64,000 nucleotides of DNA from Lytechinus variegatus (GCF_018143015.1 NC_054741.1:17289236-17353235); one strand, 5' to 3'; positions 12,966 to 26,257 are shown, numbered from the stretch's first letter. Notes: generated by a model not told the origin, from the letters alone. Made by a program: numbers and translations.

Positions 12966-13120
12966 ATGAATAATAATAATAATAATTTTAATAATAATAC
13001 TACTACTAATACTACTACTTATATTAATGATAATGACAATAATAATAATAATGATAATGATAATAATAATGATAATAATAATAATAATAATAATAATACT
13101 AACACTAATAATAATAATAA
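12966..13120. repeat. Trinucleotide microsatellite (AAT/GAT/ACT)
   Basis: Imperfect AAT, GAT and ACT triplets. All frames read as homopolymer-like Asn, Ile or Thr tracts, so the apparent ORFs on both strands are artefacts. Confidence 0.95.
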
Positions 13121-13779
13121 CCCAATATATCAAATCATTGGTTATAGTTCACTGCTATGCTTGATACAATCTAAACCTTCTAAGCGATACAGACATAAAA
13201 ATCATATTTCATTTCCATCTCCCCTTTTTCATTTATTGACAGACCTTGTATGTCTGTTCATTAGGCATACTTTGGTGAACAGACGGAACAAAAGTGCAGG
13301 TTTTCTTATTGTCTGGTTCGCAGACGAATGACCGATGAAATGAAAATAAAAACAGCAAGCTATGGACACGATGGAAAGTGTATTCGCGCATAAGACTAAC
13401 CCTTACTCTCTTTATTGATATCTTTTAAAAAAGAATGATATAAAGTAGGGTTTGATTAATTGTGTAAATTAATTAATTGTTTTATTATGGCCGACTTGCT
13501 GACATAGGAAGTCCTGTGTTTATTTTAATGATATTGATTACTTTTAAGAATATTATTTCGAAAGAAAGGGCCGGTCAGTGACATTTTGTCCTTTTCTTAA
13601 GCATGTCAGATATGATCTAAATTGGTTCATAAAATAAAAAAACTTTGCACATAAATAACAATGCACTGATGAAAATGTTGAACACGTCGCATCCACGCCC
13701 ACACCCAAACACTAACACAATTATATTTCTGTTAAGTGCCTAAATATGTGTAATATACATGCATTATTAATAATGTTAA

Positions 13780-14570
13780 TAATGATATGCCACATTTATA
13801 TAGTGCTAATGTCTGTAAGCGCTGCATACAATTAACCCGGCTTTAAAGGGATGGTCCTACTTGGACATTTTTATATCTCAATGCATATAGAGTAAAATGC
13901 ACAGAGCAAACTGCTGAAAATTTGATCAAAATCAGATAACAAATAACAAAGTTATTGAATTTCAAAGATTTGCATTTTTCCGTTAAAACATGCAGTTCTC
14001 GGCATTCCTTTATGAATATTCATTAGGTGGGCTGATGACGTCATATCCCCACTTGTTCTGATTAAATGTAGTTGTTTATTGCCGCAACTTATTTCACCAT
14101 AATGGAGACACATCATTCACATATGCACGTGTATGATTTTTTTTTTTATTTCATGTAATAACATAACAAAAAGGAAAGTGTGGATGTGACATCATCAGCC
14201 CACTTGATGAATATTCACGATGATGTGCATAAACCGTTTTCAAATTACTGATAAACTTCAACATTCAATAACTTCGTTATTTTTTATCCGATTTCGATGA
14301 AATTTTTAACATTTTATTCCCTGTGAATTTCACTCTATTTATTTAGATATAAATATTTTCATCCCGGACCATCCCTTTAACACGCGGCTATCCTGATTGG
14401 ACGGTCGGCCATTAAAGGAACTCCTTCATACGGGTACACATTAACTACACCTGGGTGGAGAGTGGCAAATGTAGATAAACGCCATACCGAAGGACGCGAG
14501 TGGGATTTGAACCCCTGTCCTTGTGGTTAAAAGTCCGAAGAATTATCAACTATGCCACAACACCTCTATG
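13780..14570 (-). mobile_element. tRNA-like SINE, split by a MITE
   Basis: The minus strand of 14505-14517 reads GGGTTCAAATCCC, a pol III B box. Together with 13780-13846 (TATAGTGCTAATG...AACCCGGC) it forms the same element type as 20165-20512 and 40085-40309. A TTAA-flanked MITE (13847-14376) interrupts it; joining the flanks restores continuity. Confidence 0.7.
13847..14376. mobile_element. TTAA-flanked MITE (Kolobok/piggyBac-like)
   Basis: Starts AGGGATGGTCC and ends GGACCATCCCT, directly flanked by TTAA at 13843-13846 and 14377-14380. The inside has 'GATCAAAATCAGATAACAAA', 'GATGACGTCATA' and their approximate mirror images, making it near-palindromic. The same family occurs at 41422, 36578, 26260 and elsewhere. 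TTAA duplication is typical of Kolobok and piggyBac. Confidence 0.85.
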
Positions 14571-14737
14571 TATCAATAGTCATAATGCAAACCCATTAAT
14601 GTCACTTTTTTAAAATACTTATGATGATCAAATTGGGATTGATGGGGCCATGCGCCATCAAAAGTCACATGGGGTGACTGCATGCCAGCAAACATGAAGA
14701 ATTTTCGTTGGTGACCCAAAGAAATGCCTGGGGCCGG

Positions 14738-15010
14738 GGCCCCTTTCATAAAGCTGTTTGTAAGTTACGAATGACTTTACGCACGACTGATGACCATTTA
14801 TTGTGCCATGTGATATCCCAATGTAACTGACTTAGTGCCTAAGAACAGGGGCCGTTTCATAGAGCTGTTCGTAAGTTAAGAGCAACTTTAAGAACGACTG
14901 GTGATCCTTTCTTGTGCTTAACCATCGCCAGTGAATATATCATTTACCACAAGATAGGATCACCAGTCGTTCTTAAAGTCGCTCTTAACTTACGAACAGC
15001 TTTATGAAAC
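14738..15010. mobile_element. Palindromic MITE, GTTTCATAAAGCTGTTCGTAAG family
   Basis: A full hairpin at 14854-15010 (GTTTCATAGAGCTGTTCGTA against TACGAACAGCTTTATGAAAC) is preceded by a half copy at 14738-14840 in the same orientation. The loop contains TTGTGCTTAACCATCG. A complete relative is at 40310-40482. Confidence 0.85.
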
Positions 15011-15811
15011 ACCATCCTTGAACCTAAAAAAAAAAACAAAACAGGAAACATGGATGCTACGGTATACAATAATTAGATCAACATCGTTTATTATCTGTTT
15101 AATTGCATGGGTTTGAGCATTACAGCTCTGACGACATGCATAGTGCCCCATTCAAGAAAAATGCCCTTAAACAACAACAAAAAAGTCAACTACAAACGCC
15201 CAACACTTTTTCAAATTTTCATGAATTAAAGATCACTAATGCGTCATTACACCCTAAACATTCAATCATCCCATATCCGAAAAAGCTTGAATCACTACTT
15301 GTCATCATATTCGGTTGAATTTTGCATAAGAACGAAACATGATTAGTTGAAAGTAAGAAAAAAAAACATTGATGTGCCTGCGGGGATGGATTTAAAAGTT
15401 TGAGGAACAGAGGAAACTAGAGCAACGAAAGTTATCAAAAAGGGTCAAAATGGCAGGTAAAATCGTGTTTCTTGTACAGTCGTGAGTCTCCAGTCTGTCA
15501 ATGACGTCATCGCTCTTTAATTTGCAGTCAAATAAATTAATAGGTGGAACCTCCTCGGTTAAAGCAAATATACAAGTTACATATGCCTGTTCTGTCTGTT
15601 CCGAGGTCTTATTACACTAACGCTAGTTTTCATGATGGGTATGATTTATGCACTGTTTCCTACCTCATTGATCGTATTAATTTCTTATCGATGTATGGCA
15701 TACCAATGATAATCACCGATATCTTTGTTTGTTATATGCACCGGTGGATCTAGGAATTCGTAAATGGGGGGGGGTGATTTTGTAAGGTAAAACCATCCTC
15801 AAAACCCAATA

Positions 15812-15925
15812 ACAAATAATAATAATAACGATGATAATAATGATAATGATAATAATAATAAAATATTCAGATACTACTACTACTACAATATAATTATATA
15901 GTAATAATAAAATAATGAATAGTAA
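15812..15925. repeat. Imperfect AAT/GAT/TAC microsatellite
   Basis: AATAATAATAACGATGATAA and similar triplets, then TACTACTACTACTAC. Source of the poly-Ile frame on the minus strand. Confidence 0.9.
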
Positions 15926-16118
15926 TTGATAAATACGAATAATGAAATGAACGCAGATAGATAATACATGTGAATACCCCGCAAAAAAGTAGAAAATTAA
16001 ATAAACAAAAAATCTGAGAATCAACCAAATGGGGCATCACCACTAAAATATCCATCCTTTCCTATATGCACAATCACATGTCTGACCTTTATCTCTTTCT
16101 GGAATGGATTCATAACGT

Positions 16119-16350
16119 CAGTGGCGGATCTACGGGGGTTAGGGGGTTCAACCCCCCCCCCCCCCTCCTCCCCTTGGGCTGCCAAGTAAAAAAACAAGAA
16201 ATGAACTACGTTTTGGAGTCATCCCCTTTTTTGTGCTTTTCAAAGTTCGTGGTACCAAAATGACCTTCGTTTGGTCCTGAAATTTTTTTTTGGTTGTCAA
16301 ATTTCTCAATCAAGCCCCCTCCTTGGAAAAAAAAAGTAAATCCGCGCTTG
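16119..16350. mobile_element. Short hAT-like element, CAGTGGCGGATC type
   Basis: Left end CAGTGGCGGATCTACGGGGG; right end is the complement of CAAGCGCGGATTTAC. AACGT lies immediately outside on both sides (16114-16118 and 16351-16355), shorter than the usual hAT duplication. C-run inside. Confidence 0.45.
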
Positions 16351-18186
16351 AACGTGCACTGGTGAAGCTAGCGAGGTCATTCGAGATTGAAGCGTCGGAA
16401 AATCTTATAGTTATCATGATTAGAAATATATTGTAATTGGGAAGGGGCATCCCGCCAGTATGTCAATGAAGATTAGTATTTGATTTTGTTTTGCTTGTTT
16501 GATACTTTCGCTGAATGTTTCCACTTCTCTTTACCTATTAAGTCTCCTAAATGAGTTGTCGAAGCATGTTATGTATTATCTTCTTTACAAGATCGTCATC
16601 AAGTAGTGAAAAATCATTGTTAATCGATTTGGGATAAAAATAAAAAAACCCGTCAAAGTTATTAACTATTAAAGATATTTTATTCGATTTGACCTTGCAT
16701 TCACATCAGAGAATTGAAATATAAAATTATATAGAGGTAATAAATATATAACAATACTGTGGTCGTAGTAAGCAATGAAAATGAATAACAAAACATATTA
16801 TTAATCATTTAATAAAATGATGATTAAGAAGAATGCAGGAGACCGCCATCGTAAACGATGAGGTTTGATAATGATGGCGGCCTCGTAAAAATTTGTTGGG
16901 AGATATACAATTTAACATTTAGTTACCTTTAGATTTATTCTCTGAAGAATGTATGAAAAAAAATTATTGAAGGCAAGAATGAAATTCAAAAATAAATATA
17001 TTATACCTTGTGTCACATTTACGGTATATTATACAAAATATCTTGCTCATAGCGAGATTAGACATATCGATTTAGCTTTGTAACACGGCCGTTTCTTTAA
17101 AATTACATCCTAGAATAAAATAAGAGAGTGGTAGCTGTGAAAAAACAACATGGATAGACTAAAGTTTGCCAACAAATTCAAGTTTGTTACACTCTTAAAA
17201 AGGAATTGGTCAGTATGTCAAATGTGTCTGATCAATGTCAAAATCAGTCAATTTATTGGTTAGTATGACAATGTTCGTTAATTTAGACCATTATTTATCT
17301 ATCGAACACATATTCCCTAACAGTTTAGTTATTTTGACCAATCTCTTTTGCACAATGCATTCTGAATCTGAATTAGGTCGGATCAAAACTAAAATGGCTC
17401 ACACAGTTTCAAAATACAAAGTCGATTTTTTTTCTTCAAAATTTGCAGGGGGTATATAGTAAAAAGTGCGCCGCATCTAATTCGATGGCTGTATGTGGGA
17501 TGAAGGCAATCTTGCAGCAAATTTGAAAGATTAAAAAAATGAAGTATTGCCCCTTGTTAGATGACATTTTGTATAAGCCATTGTGTTTTCATTTCCACTG
17601 GGATTCAGGCGTACTTCACCTACGACAACACATGCCGTACATTTTATACCCTCATCGAATCAGACGTTCACGTGTCGAACTTAGCAAATATTTGAACATC
17701 AATGTCACGTCAGGACAAACTAATATTTTTGCTTGGAGGGAAATAAATACGGCAATCTACTCTACACATCTTCAAACCGAGGGAGACTGGAGATTATTTT
17801 TAACTCATGACAATGTCGTCACAATCAACTTCTTGGTTATACCCGTCGCAGCGCGCCAAGGAACAAGGAAGGCGTGAAAATTATATGCGTTTCAGTGACA
17901 GCTCTGCGGGCAACATGCCCAAAGCCTTGACAATTTTTTTTCCGGGAATTGCCTCACGATAGTTGAGGCATCTATTCTCTGCGACTTCTTGAAGCTGTCT
18001 GGAGTTTTTTTACTCAGCTTTTCCCCTTTCATTGTCAGGAAGTCGTGGTCTAGACGTTACTCAGAGAGATCAATTAAACCCGAGCGATGGCCCGACACGC
18101 ACGCCTATTGTTATTGTCTGAAGATGAGATGGAAATATGAACGGCACGCGATGCGAAGATGAGATGAGGTAGGGGGTGGGAGATGA

Positions 18187-18295
18187 ATGAATGGATATGG
18201 AATAGAGAGGGAGAGAACGAGAGAGATAGGAAGAAGGAAGAAGAAAAAGAAGGAGAAGAAGGAGAAAGAAAAGAAGAAGAAGATTGTAGCCAAAG
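18187..18295. repeat. GA/GAA purine-rich tract
   Basis: GAGAGGGAGAGAACGAGAGA followed by AAGAAGAAGGAG-type text. It accounts for Ser/Phe-rich frames on the minus strand. Confidence 0.8.
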
Positions 18296-18299
18296 AAGG

Positions 18300-20160
18300 C
18301 ATATACAACAAAGGCGTAAATGAGCCATTTTGGAGGAGGGGGTGCTACGCCATACATTTCTACATAACGATAATATGGTATCTCTGAGGGTTAGTATCTC
18401 GCATTAGTATAATCATGTGACTTTGCTTAAGATGTATTTTAAAGGTGTGTTCTGTCATACTCATATTTTCCATGCAGTGATAACGACGTTAAATAACAAT
18501 ACGATATTAAATTTAAAAATATCTTGTGATTTTCCTTTAGGAAACAGGCGAAAAGAGATTTTGAATTAGTTAGTTGGATAGCGAATGTGATATTTCTATT
18601 TCACTCACATTTGTGTATACAGCGAGTTATAGTATTGGATGGCACCAAGGGAATTTAAAAAATTCACTTTACTGAGCGCGAAGCGCACCCAAAATAAAAT
18701 GGTACAAGAGAGTGGGGAGTATTCGTTGCCTACAAAAAAACGAGGAAGCTGTGACCTTCATCACATTAAAATACATGTCAGAGCAACTTCATCAATTCTT
18801 CAATATCACCTCAAATAAATTTGACCAGGTAAAAAGTAGTCGAGAGTTTCCATTTCTCTATAAGCTTAAAGCGCGGAAGCTCTCACTTTCCATTAATTAA
18901 AAAAGAAATGAGCGTCAAGAACAACAACAAATGGTTGATTTTTTTTTGCCCGGCTTAGCAATTCAGACAAGAGAATCGAAATTCAAAATGCAAACTTTCA
19001 AACATGACCCTATTTTGCGCTTGACTGATCTTACTTGCCAAATGTTTACTTTTTATTCTTATAATTCGAGAAAAATCTGCGAGTAATACCGATAGCTCCA
19101 ACCGTCACTTTTTGCGCTGCGATTGAAACGGTGGTCTCAATCGTGGAGTAGTCGTAGTGATCGTATCAGATCGTGTCAAATCGTATCAGATCAGTCGTGA
19201 CAATCGTGTTGGTCATAGACTTTCATTTTGAAAGGTTTAAAACGTTTCGCAATCAGCTACGAAAGGCCATGATAGTGAAAACGAGGTTTAACGTAAAAAT
19301 AATTTTTCAGTTTCAGAATTTTTTTATTATTTATTAATCATTTTTCATTATCCAAATTTTCTATGCCAATACCTTGCAGAATACTTCTGCCCTTCAAAAA
19401 TCACCCTATATCTATTATCTTTCCACTGGCCAGAGATATCCTTGTTTATAAATTATATGTAAGTATGAAATGGAAGTGGAAAATAAATAAATCAAATGAT
19501 TTTTTTACCTGTTCGTATGCCTCGATCGTTATTATTGTCATTATACATGTTTATATTTGGTAACGTATGTTGCCTAATTTTCAATTCTGATTTAATTTGT
19601 TTAATTGTCCTATTCCTCAATATACAAACGAGTGAAGCGTGTGTGTATGTAGAACGATTAAAATAGTCCTAAACTGATTTGTCTCAATACATACATGGGG
19701 TTGCCACGCAGTCAAGCTTAGCTTATAGTGGCAACCCCTGCAACCTTCTAATAATCGATGTTTTAATAGAAAATGCAATATTTTTTGTATGTTTTGCTTG
19801 TCAGTTATATGTGTATTATTATTGTATTTTCTTTGTTCATATATTCATGAAAAAGTGTTGCAGAAACAAATAAATGAAATGAAAATTTATTAAAAAAGAT
19901 TCAGTGTTTCATTTACTTGAAAAATAGCTTGATATTTGTACAACATATATACAGTTTGCAATAAAGCTTTAGGAACCTAAGATTTTTTTTTATTATTCGA
20001 ATTTCTTACTTTTCATTTCTGTTTCGTTTGATGTGTAGAATATGCAACTTCTTTGCGGCAATTTGTATTCGAAAAAGAGAAGCCTATTAATGTGTAATGT
20101 TTATGACGAGACCACTCTTTTATGGTTAAATTTCCATATTCGTTATCGTTTCATTTATAA
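18300..20160. other. Intergenic, no gene seen
   Basis: AT-rich with short frames lacking domains. 19695-19738 holds GGGGTTGCCAC and its mirror GTGGCAACCCC, a small stem. AAATAAATGAAATGAAAATT near 19869 resembles a LINE tail. Confidence 0.45.
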
Positions 20161-20164
20161 TAAT

Positions 20165-20512
20165 AGCATATTTTTATAAAGCGCTTTTCCCAGAATGGCT
20201 CAAAAGCGCGTTACAGCATATTACTACCCCGGTCATTGGATTCATTTCAATCCCGCACGAAAAGTGCACAATTTTCACTACCCGGTGAGCATTCCTTGCA
20301 TTCATCGCATCCTCATTATGGCGCTGGCAAAATCAAACATATACCGTGATATCTTTCGCATCCAGCCGGGTACCCATTTAGCCCCTGGGTCGAGAGAGGC
20401 AAAGCGTGGATTAACGCTTTGCCAAAGGACGCTAGACTGCGGTGGGTTTCGAACACACGACCCTCTGTTTACAAGGCGAGAGTCAGAACCACTACACCAC
20501 GGCTCTTCCATT
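20165..20512 (-). mobile_element. tRNA-like SINE (reverse)
   Basis: Text GGGTTTCGAACACACGACCC (from about 20443) with GCGAGAGTCAGAACCACTAC reads on the minus strand like the T-arm/B box and anticodon side of a tRNA. It follows AAAGCGCTTTTCCCAGAATG and CCGGGTACCCATTTAGCCCC. Same structure as 13780 and 40085. A derived SINE, not a folding tRNA. Confidence 0.7.
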
Positions 20513-20514
20513 TC

Positions 20515-21515
20515 AAATTCTATAATATATTCGTTAGTCTATTTTTTTTATTCTCGAAAATGGCCAGTTCGAATGTCTTCAATTCGATACTTGCCGTTTC
20601 TATATCCAGTGGTGTATCTATAGGGGGGGCAAGGGAGCACTTGCACCAGGCATCACTTTCAGCGGGCGCAAACGGGGGAAAGGGGCGCAAATAAAAAAAA
20701 AGGAAAGCAAACATTTATGAGAAAAGCCAAAGGAATAAAGACGTAGAAAAGGAATACCACTGAAGGTGATTAACACCCTATCCTATATGCCATTGCCATG
20801 GCAATCATGGTAATGCATTTTCTAACACATTTAGAAAATGAATCTTGCATAATATATCTTTACCCGGGGGATGAATATTCGTGACAACTTTTGATTAGTG
20901 ATATACTTATTCTCTTCAAGAATTCCAATAAGCAGTCCTCAAAATATTTCTTTTTTTCAAACGCAAATATCATAGCTTTTCACCTCTAGCAGCGGGTTTA
21001 TATTTTGATAAGTTACTCTTCATTAATTCTTAGAAACAGTTCTGAAATACATATATTTTCCGGTTTAATATTCAAAGCTTTTTATCACGCGCTGATATGA
21101 AAAGGGAGATACAAATCCTCTTCATTTTTTAAACAAACAATTATTAACATGTCCCTTTTTAGATGAGGATATATATATTTTTTAAAATCAGCCGATGGGG
21201 ATAATACGGATTCTTTTCATTAATTCTTACTAATTGTTCTTAAAATTTTCCCTTTGAGGTAAAGTATATCAAAATTTTCAGGTCACCCCTCGTGTTTGCA
21301 TTGATTGCTTAGTTGATTTACTTCTCCTTATAATGTCGCAATTTCAGGTCTTGATATCAATCATTTTCAGCGTGCGCTTTGCGTTCGGAATAATTGTTTA
21401 GATATGCATCATGTTAATGATGTGCTTAGAATATTCAGTCTTAAGATCTCAATATTGAAAAAAAAATGCTTTCAACATAAAGAAGTCTGGTAAAATGAAA
21501 CGAACTTTGAATTCT
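20515..21515. other. Intergenic, no gene seen
   Basis: Around 20607 AGTGGTGTATCTATAGGGGG resembles a hAT-like left end without a clear right end. Otherwise AT-rich without exons. Confidence 0.45.
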
Positions 21516-21519
21516 AATT

Positions 21520-21725
21520 CTGATTTGATTTGATTTATTTATTTCCACATTCCAAAAACAAAAGCGTACACAAGTGTAATAATTTTTTTCATAGCATAAC
21601 ATAATACGCAAATGACATGATAATAACATATATACATTATATTTATGCCTGATAAATTTCTTTTTTTTAATTGTTACATATATATGCATATATCAACATA
21701 ATACATTTTGAAAATGTGGGAGACC
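21520..21725 (-). mobile_element. CR1-like LINE 3' end (reverse)
   Basis: GATTTGATTTGATTTATTTA is the reverse complement of the AAATAAATCAAATCAAATC tail that ends the LINE at 61670-62827. AT-rich UTR text with TATATATGCATATA follows. Confidence 0.6.
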
Positions 21726-21918
21726 TTCATCTTAAGCTTAGAGCTTGAAATTGATAAAGGCCTCAGATGATGTGACGTAATTTTCATCTGATCCTAATTG
21801 AATCTATTTTCATGGGGTCTCAAAGAATGCATTATAAGTGGGTGTGGTATGGGTGTGGCGAGGGGTGTTTCCTTACCCCCTCTCAATTTAACCACTTTCC
21901 GAGGTAACACCATCCAAA

Positions 21919-22049
21919 CAGGGGCCGCGGAATGGTTTTCAAAGTGGGGGGGGGGGCTGCCATGCTAAAAATCACAATATATTATGGTCATTTTTACGTT
22001 TTTATACACGGTTTTGGAAAAAAAGTGCCCCCCGGTTCCGCGGCCCCTG
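21919..22049. mobile_element. 131-bp hAT-like MITE
   Basis: Ends CAGGGGCCGCGGAA and TTCCGCGGCCCCTG are perfect 14-bp inverted repeats. A relative lies at 56669-56808. The flanking 8-mers (CATCCAAA and CACAATGT) do not match. Confidence 0.75.
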
Positions 22050-22582
22050 CACAATGTACATGACGCCCATGATATCGTTCATCCGACAGACTTGCAAAAA
22101 TAGGCCTACATTACCATGATAACGTCAACTTAAAAAAAGTATATATATGTGTGTGTTACTCCTGGTGCATTATCCTACCTCGCTTTTGTAGGCTAAATAT
22201 TCGTGAATTATTCCGCGGTAAACTAATTATCGTAAAAAGCACGTCTCGCCAGCGAGAAACTCATTTCATCCAATTCGAAATGCAGTTAAACACGAATACT
22301 GGTGAGAAAATCACTTCAAATTTCTCCCTGGGTGGAATAATGGCAATGGAGAGATGCGGGTACGTGCCCACAGTGTCATTTTCAAATTCGCCAAACATAA
22401 AGAGAGACAAAATTTATCAATAGGCCAACATGGACAAGGTATAGAAAGAAAAATGCATTAGAGTTAGCGATTTTTTGCATCGTGACGCAGAACGCTTTAA
22501 AAGACGTAAAAATGTATTGTCAAAATGCTCTCCATATAACAAAGAGCAACCGAGAAATCTTTGTCGAACATTGAAGAATCTT

Positions 22583-22746
22583 CTTGGGCTCCGTAACACA
22601 AAGCTTAGCGATGAATGGCAAATGTGAAAGAATACTTCTGATTGGTTCCTGGTCAGTATTTTCAACCAAATACGCGAGTAACGTTGATCTTGATTGGTCA
22701 GTCCATTTAGCGATTGATCGCTAATCTTTGTGTTACGGAGCCCAGG
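22583..22746. mobile_element. Palindromic MITE, GGGCTCCGTAACACAAAG family
   Basis: CTTGGGCTCCGTAACACAAA at the left is mirrored by TTTGTGTTACGGAGCCCAGG at the right, followed inward by TTAGCGAT/ATCGCTAA. A diverged copy is at 45235-45370. Confidence 0.85.
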
Positions 22747-22749
22747 ACA

Positions 22750-24240
22750 AACGCCGGGACAAACGTCATATTTGCCATTTTTCGTCGCGGCTCCGAAACT
22801 TAGGAGGAAACTGCGAAAATATTCATCAGTTTTTCAAAGACCTCCGAGCTGTTCATTTTCGTTTGACGGGCATTTTTCAATACATTTACTGTATTCTTGA
22901 ATTCGTTTTGCGGCGCGCGCCGGTGTGAAAACTCGCAGTAATCACTTTATAGAGAGACATGACTTTGACGTGGAATAAATCGCTTCAGCTTCGGTTGACC
23001 CGACCGACTTCGTGTGCAATCCGATACTTGGCTGGTAATAATCAGAGTAGATAAAAGACAAGAGTGTGACAGGTCGCTCAGTGAAAGTCATGATGATAAA
23101 TGATTGAATATTTTTTTGAAAAAACAATCTATCAAACGTAAAACATTACCATGAGGTCCAGAATTTTATCAGGCCTAAATTTGCCGTGGGGAGAAAAATT
23201 CCCTTTATTCAAAGATGATTTATTTTCCAATAAAAAACACACATACAAAAGTACATGTATATCATGTATACATAACATGGTATTGGCTTCATGTTATTAT
23301 CGGATGGAATGTCTAGGCGGGTACCGAAGACGGCACTCCCTCCCTCTACTGGCAGTTCAAAACAAAGGGAAAAGAGTAAAAGAAGAAGAGAAGACGAACA
23401 AAAAAGGAGAGGGAAAAGGAAGAAAAGTAAGAGGATGAAGAAAATATAGCTGAGTGAGGGGATGGAAGAATTTAATAAAAAGAAATAAAGGTCACTATAA
23501 TTTTATGACAACAAAGATTCCGCCCACATATATATCCTTTTCAAGAGGATTAAATAGCGCTTAAAATATCCCATACATAAGAATTATTTGAAAATATATA
23601 TTTCTGTTTCCGCTTCGAGCTTTCACTTACTTGTTAAGTGCATCAGATGCGCATTCTCTTTTTTTTACGATTACAAAAAGTGCTTTTATTATACACTATT
23701 TACAAATAGTGATTTTAAACAGCATTTGTGTTTGTAAGCTTAAAAGTCGTTTTCAGGTCTGAATATAAAAAATACACGCCCTTCGCGGTAACATTAATCA
23801 ATTAATGAGATATGCACTTTCTTCATGAACTTATCTAAACAATCCTTAATCTCCCTTTTTAGGTTAATATACTTACCATTTCAGCTTGCAGATAGGCAAC
23901 CTGTTCGTGATTACAAAAAGTGCTTGAAATGTCCAGTGTTCAGGTCTGACTATCAAAACTTTTCGATTCGCGCTTTCATACCGTATATACCCTTTGCATG
24001 AGTTCATGCAAAAAATCGTTAATCTATTAGTATCCCTTTTCAGGTAAGCCTATAAAAAATCATGAATATAAAAAGTGTTTAAAATCTTCCGTTTTCGGGT
24101 CAGAATGTCAACAATTTCCCTCAAAATATTCCCTTTCAGATAAGTATGTCAAAGATTTACACTCTTTTCTTTATTCATTTTTTGTATTTTTGTCAGAACC
24201 TGAGGATTTTGTTTGAACTTATTGTTGATTTAGAATTGCT
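22750..24240. other. Intergenic with degenerate local repeats
   Basis: From about 23590 to 24140, phrases such as GATTACAAAAAGTGCTT, 'TTTTCAGGTCTGAATAT' and 'CCCTTTTTAGGTTAA' recur every 100-200 bases, a decayed tandem arrangement. 23340-23450 is purine-rich. No exon recognised. Confidence 0.5.
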
Positions 24241-24254
24241 ATTGACTTAACATT

Positions 24255-24522
24255 TTATAGTCCAATCAAGAGAAATCCTAGAGGATTATCACTTCTGCTG
24301 AAATTGAAATATTGTATCATTCATACAATAAAATACCAAAGAAATAATGAGTAAGGGGCATCTCACATATCACTGCGTTGTACAAAATGTTTTCACATAA
24401 ATAAGCGTAATTTCATTTCGTTTTACATCTGGTTTCGAATCTTCAGCGATGTCCTTAATGTTTGATTTTTCTATTTTTATTCTAATCTTCTTCTTTTTTT
24501 TGGGGGGGGTAGACTTTCCCTT
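24255..24522. mobile_element. TTAA-family MITE fragment
   Basis: ATTGAAATATTGTATCATTC and AATAATGAGTAAGGGGCATC match the inner right half of the family seen at 41422. The right end GACTTTCCCTTTAAATG carries the terminal TTAA. A G-run near 24500 interrupts it. Confidence 0.6.
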
Positions 24523-24664
24523 TAAATGAAGAACTAAATGTTGATATTCACCTCTTTCACTCTCTATCACCTCAATACAAATAAATTAATTGGGACTCGT
24601 TTCTATAAATAAACACCAAATCAAAGCCATTTACGCAAATGATTATTGAATTGAAATACACGCA

Positions 24665-24886
24665 AAATTTCAAGGATTTAAAATAAATACAAATCGGCTG
24701 TGGATATAGTGACCAGCCGAATGTTGGATTTATTTTAAATCTTCAGGATTAACTTTCAAATCTCAAAATATCTAAATTCAAATCTTTTCGATTTATATTT
24801 AAATCTACAATGTTTTAATGTAAATTTGATAATCGGCTAGTCACTATTCACAGCCGATCTTGATTTATTTCAAATCCTTGGAATTT
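24665..24886. mobile_element. Palindromic element with ~50-bp inverted ends
   Basis: Left AAATTTCAAGGATTTAAAAT ... AAATCGGCTGTGGATATAGT mirrors right ACTATTCACAGCCGAT ... CAAATCCTTGGAATTT. The middle is AT-rich with no ORF. Confidence 0.8.
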
Positions 24887-24899
24887 AGAGTATATGCTG

Positions 24900-26250
24900 A
24901 CAATCGATTTATTAACAAACCATTAAATAAAAAAAAATCAAACAGGCGACGATAGATACCTCCTCTATAACCCCCCAAAACAAAAACAAAATAGAGAGAA
25001 AGAAATAATAATAAGTGAACTAAAATACGAACATTAATGAAAAAAATAATGAAAAAGACAAAATAAACAAGAAATAAGGAAAAGGAAAGCAGACGATTTG
25101 CAGACAATATACGCACCAAATCATGATGAATCATAATGATCGATTATAATTTTGGCGGGTAGATGTGTCTAGATGATTTTCTTTTCACTTCTGACTCTTA
25201 TTTTATATACCATTTTTGTGGACGTTATAATGACCAATGGCAGTGTTCACCGGGGAAGCAGGCCGAGACAAGGGATTCCGCCTAGGATTTCTGGGGTATT
25301 TTTAACGAGTCTGCGTCTGGAATATAGAACTAAGTAAAATGATGTCGCTAAAGGAAAAACTATGACTAAATTTAGATTCTATATTTGTGATTGTATAGAT
25401 GAAAAATAAATGTTTAAATAGAATTGTAATCATAATTGAAAATCGAAATGTTGATTGATGATGTTGGAGGTCACAGGATTTATGAGATTTGATTGTTGGA
25501 GTTCATTCACCTACAAAATTGCAAGATTTTATAATGTGAAAACAATACATGGTCAGTATTTACATTCTATATTTATTTGATTGATACGGTATTCATTGAT
25601 ATTACTATGGATTCACTTGATGCACATGAATCCCTGCGGGTCTTCAACTTGGCTTTAATCTTGACCACCAATCGTCTAGTTTAATATTTCTTCATAGTCT
25701 TTGAATATTTCACGTTCTATATTCATGTTGATGTTAATGATGTCTTGTAAAATGTCTTTTTAATGCAAATGTTAATTTTGTTAAAATCTAAAATAGAATT
25801 AAAATGAAATAACAAGAGTTTGTTCTCCGTCGTCTAGACCTTTATTTCCCATCACTTCTTGCTCAGTTTCATCTTGTTTCCACTTGTCATCAATCCTCCT
25901 TTCTTCTTTTTTTCTTATATAGGCCTATTTATTTTTAGAAGCTCAATGTCAATAATTTCAATGCTTTGCCAACCAAGTTTTTAATCTTGATTTTCCCTTT
26001 TTGTTTTAATATGTTAGCAGTTCTTTCCGTTTCTTTCTTCTTATCACGTGCGCTAGTCCTCTTTTGCAGAGAGTTTTTTTCTAGAAATTGCTAATTGTCG
26101 ATGGGCCAGCTTTCATATCGAATTAATCTTATTCATTCTCATGAATTTATGGAATTATATTTCGTTATATTTTGTTTTATTATCTATTTATTTATTTCAT
26201 TTTTTTTGGGGGGGGGTAGGAGTTAGGTTATCATACAGTCCTCTCTTGCA
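24900..26250. other. Intergenic, no gene seen
   Basis: Strongly AT-rich, with low-complexity A-rich text near 24930-25085. No exon-like segment noticed. Confidence 0.5.
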
Positions 26251-26257
26251 AAGTGTT

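Larger units (their letters stand above)
15030..18150. other. Intergenic, no gene seen
   Basis: AT-rich. The open frame at 17539-17877 (112 codons, begins MKYCPLLDDILYKPLCF) has no recognised domain and no clear flanking splice context. A TAATGATAA-type microsatellite and a G/C-run element are listed separately. The 17191 text ACACTCTTAAAAA resembles the end of a TIR element. Confidence 0.45.

Noticed and set aside
12768..13331. Poly-Asn and poly-Ile frames on both strands
   Set aside because: Trinucleotide repeat read in all frames.
17539..17877. 112-codon plus-strand frame
   Set aside because: No recognised domain, no splice or homology support; length is possible by chance in 64 kb.
20443..20505. 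tRNA gene on the minus strand
   Set aside because: B-box-like text but no complete cloverleaf; it is part of a repeated SINE.
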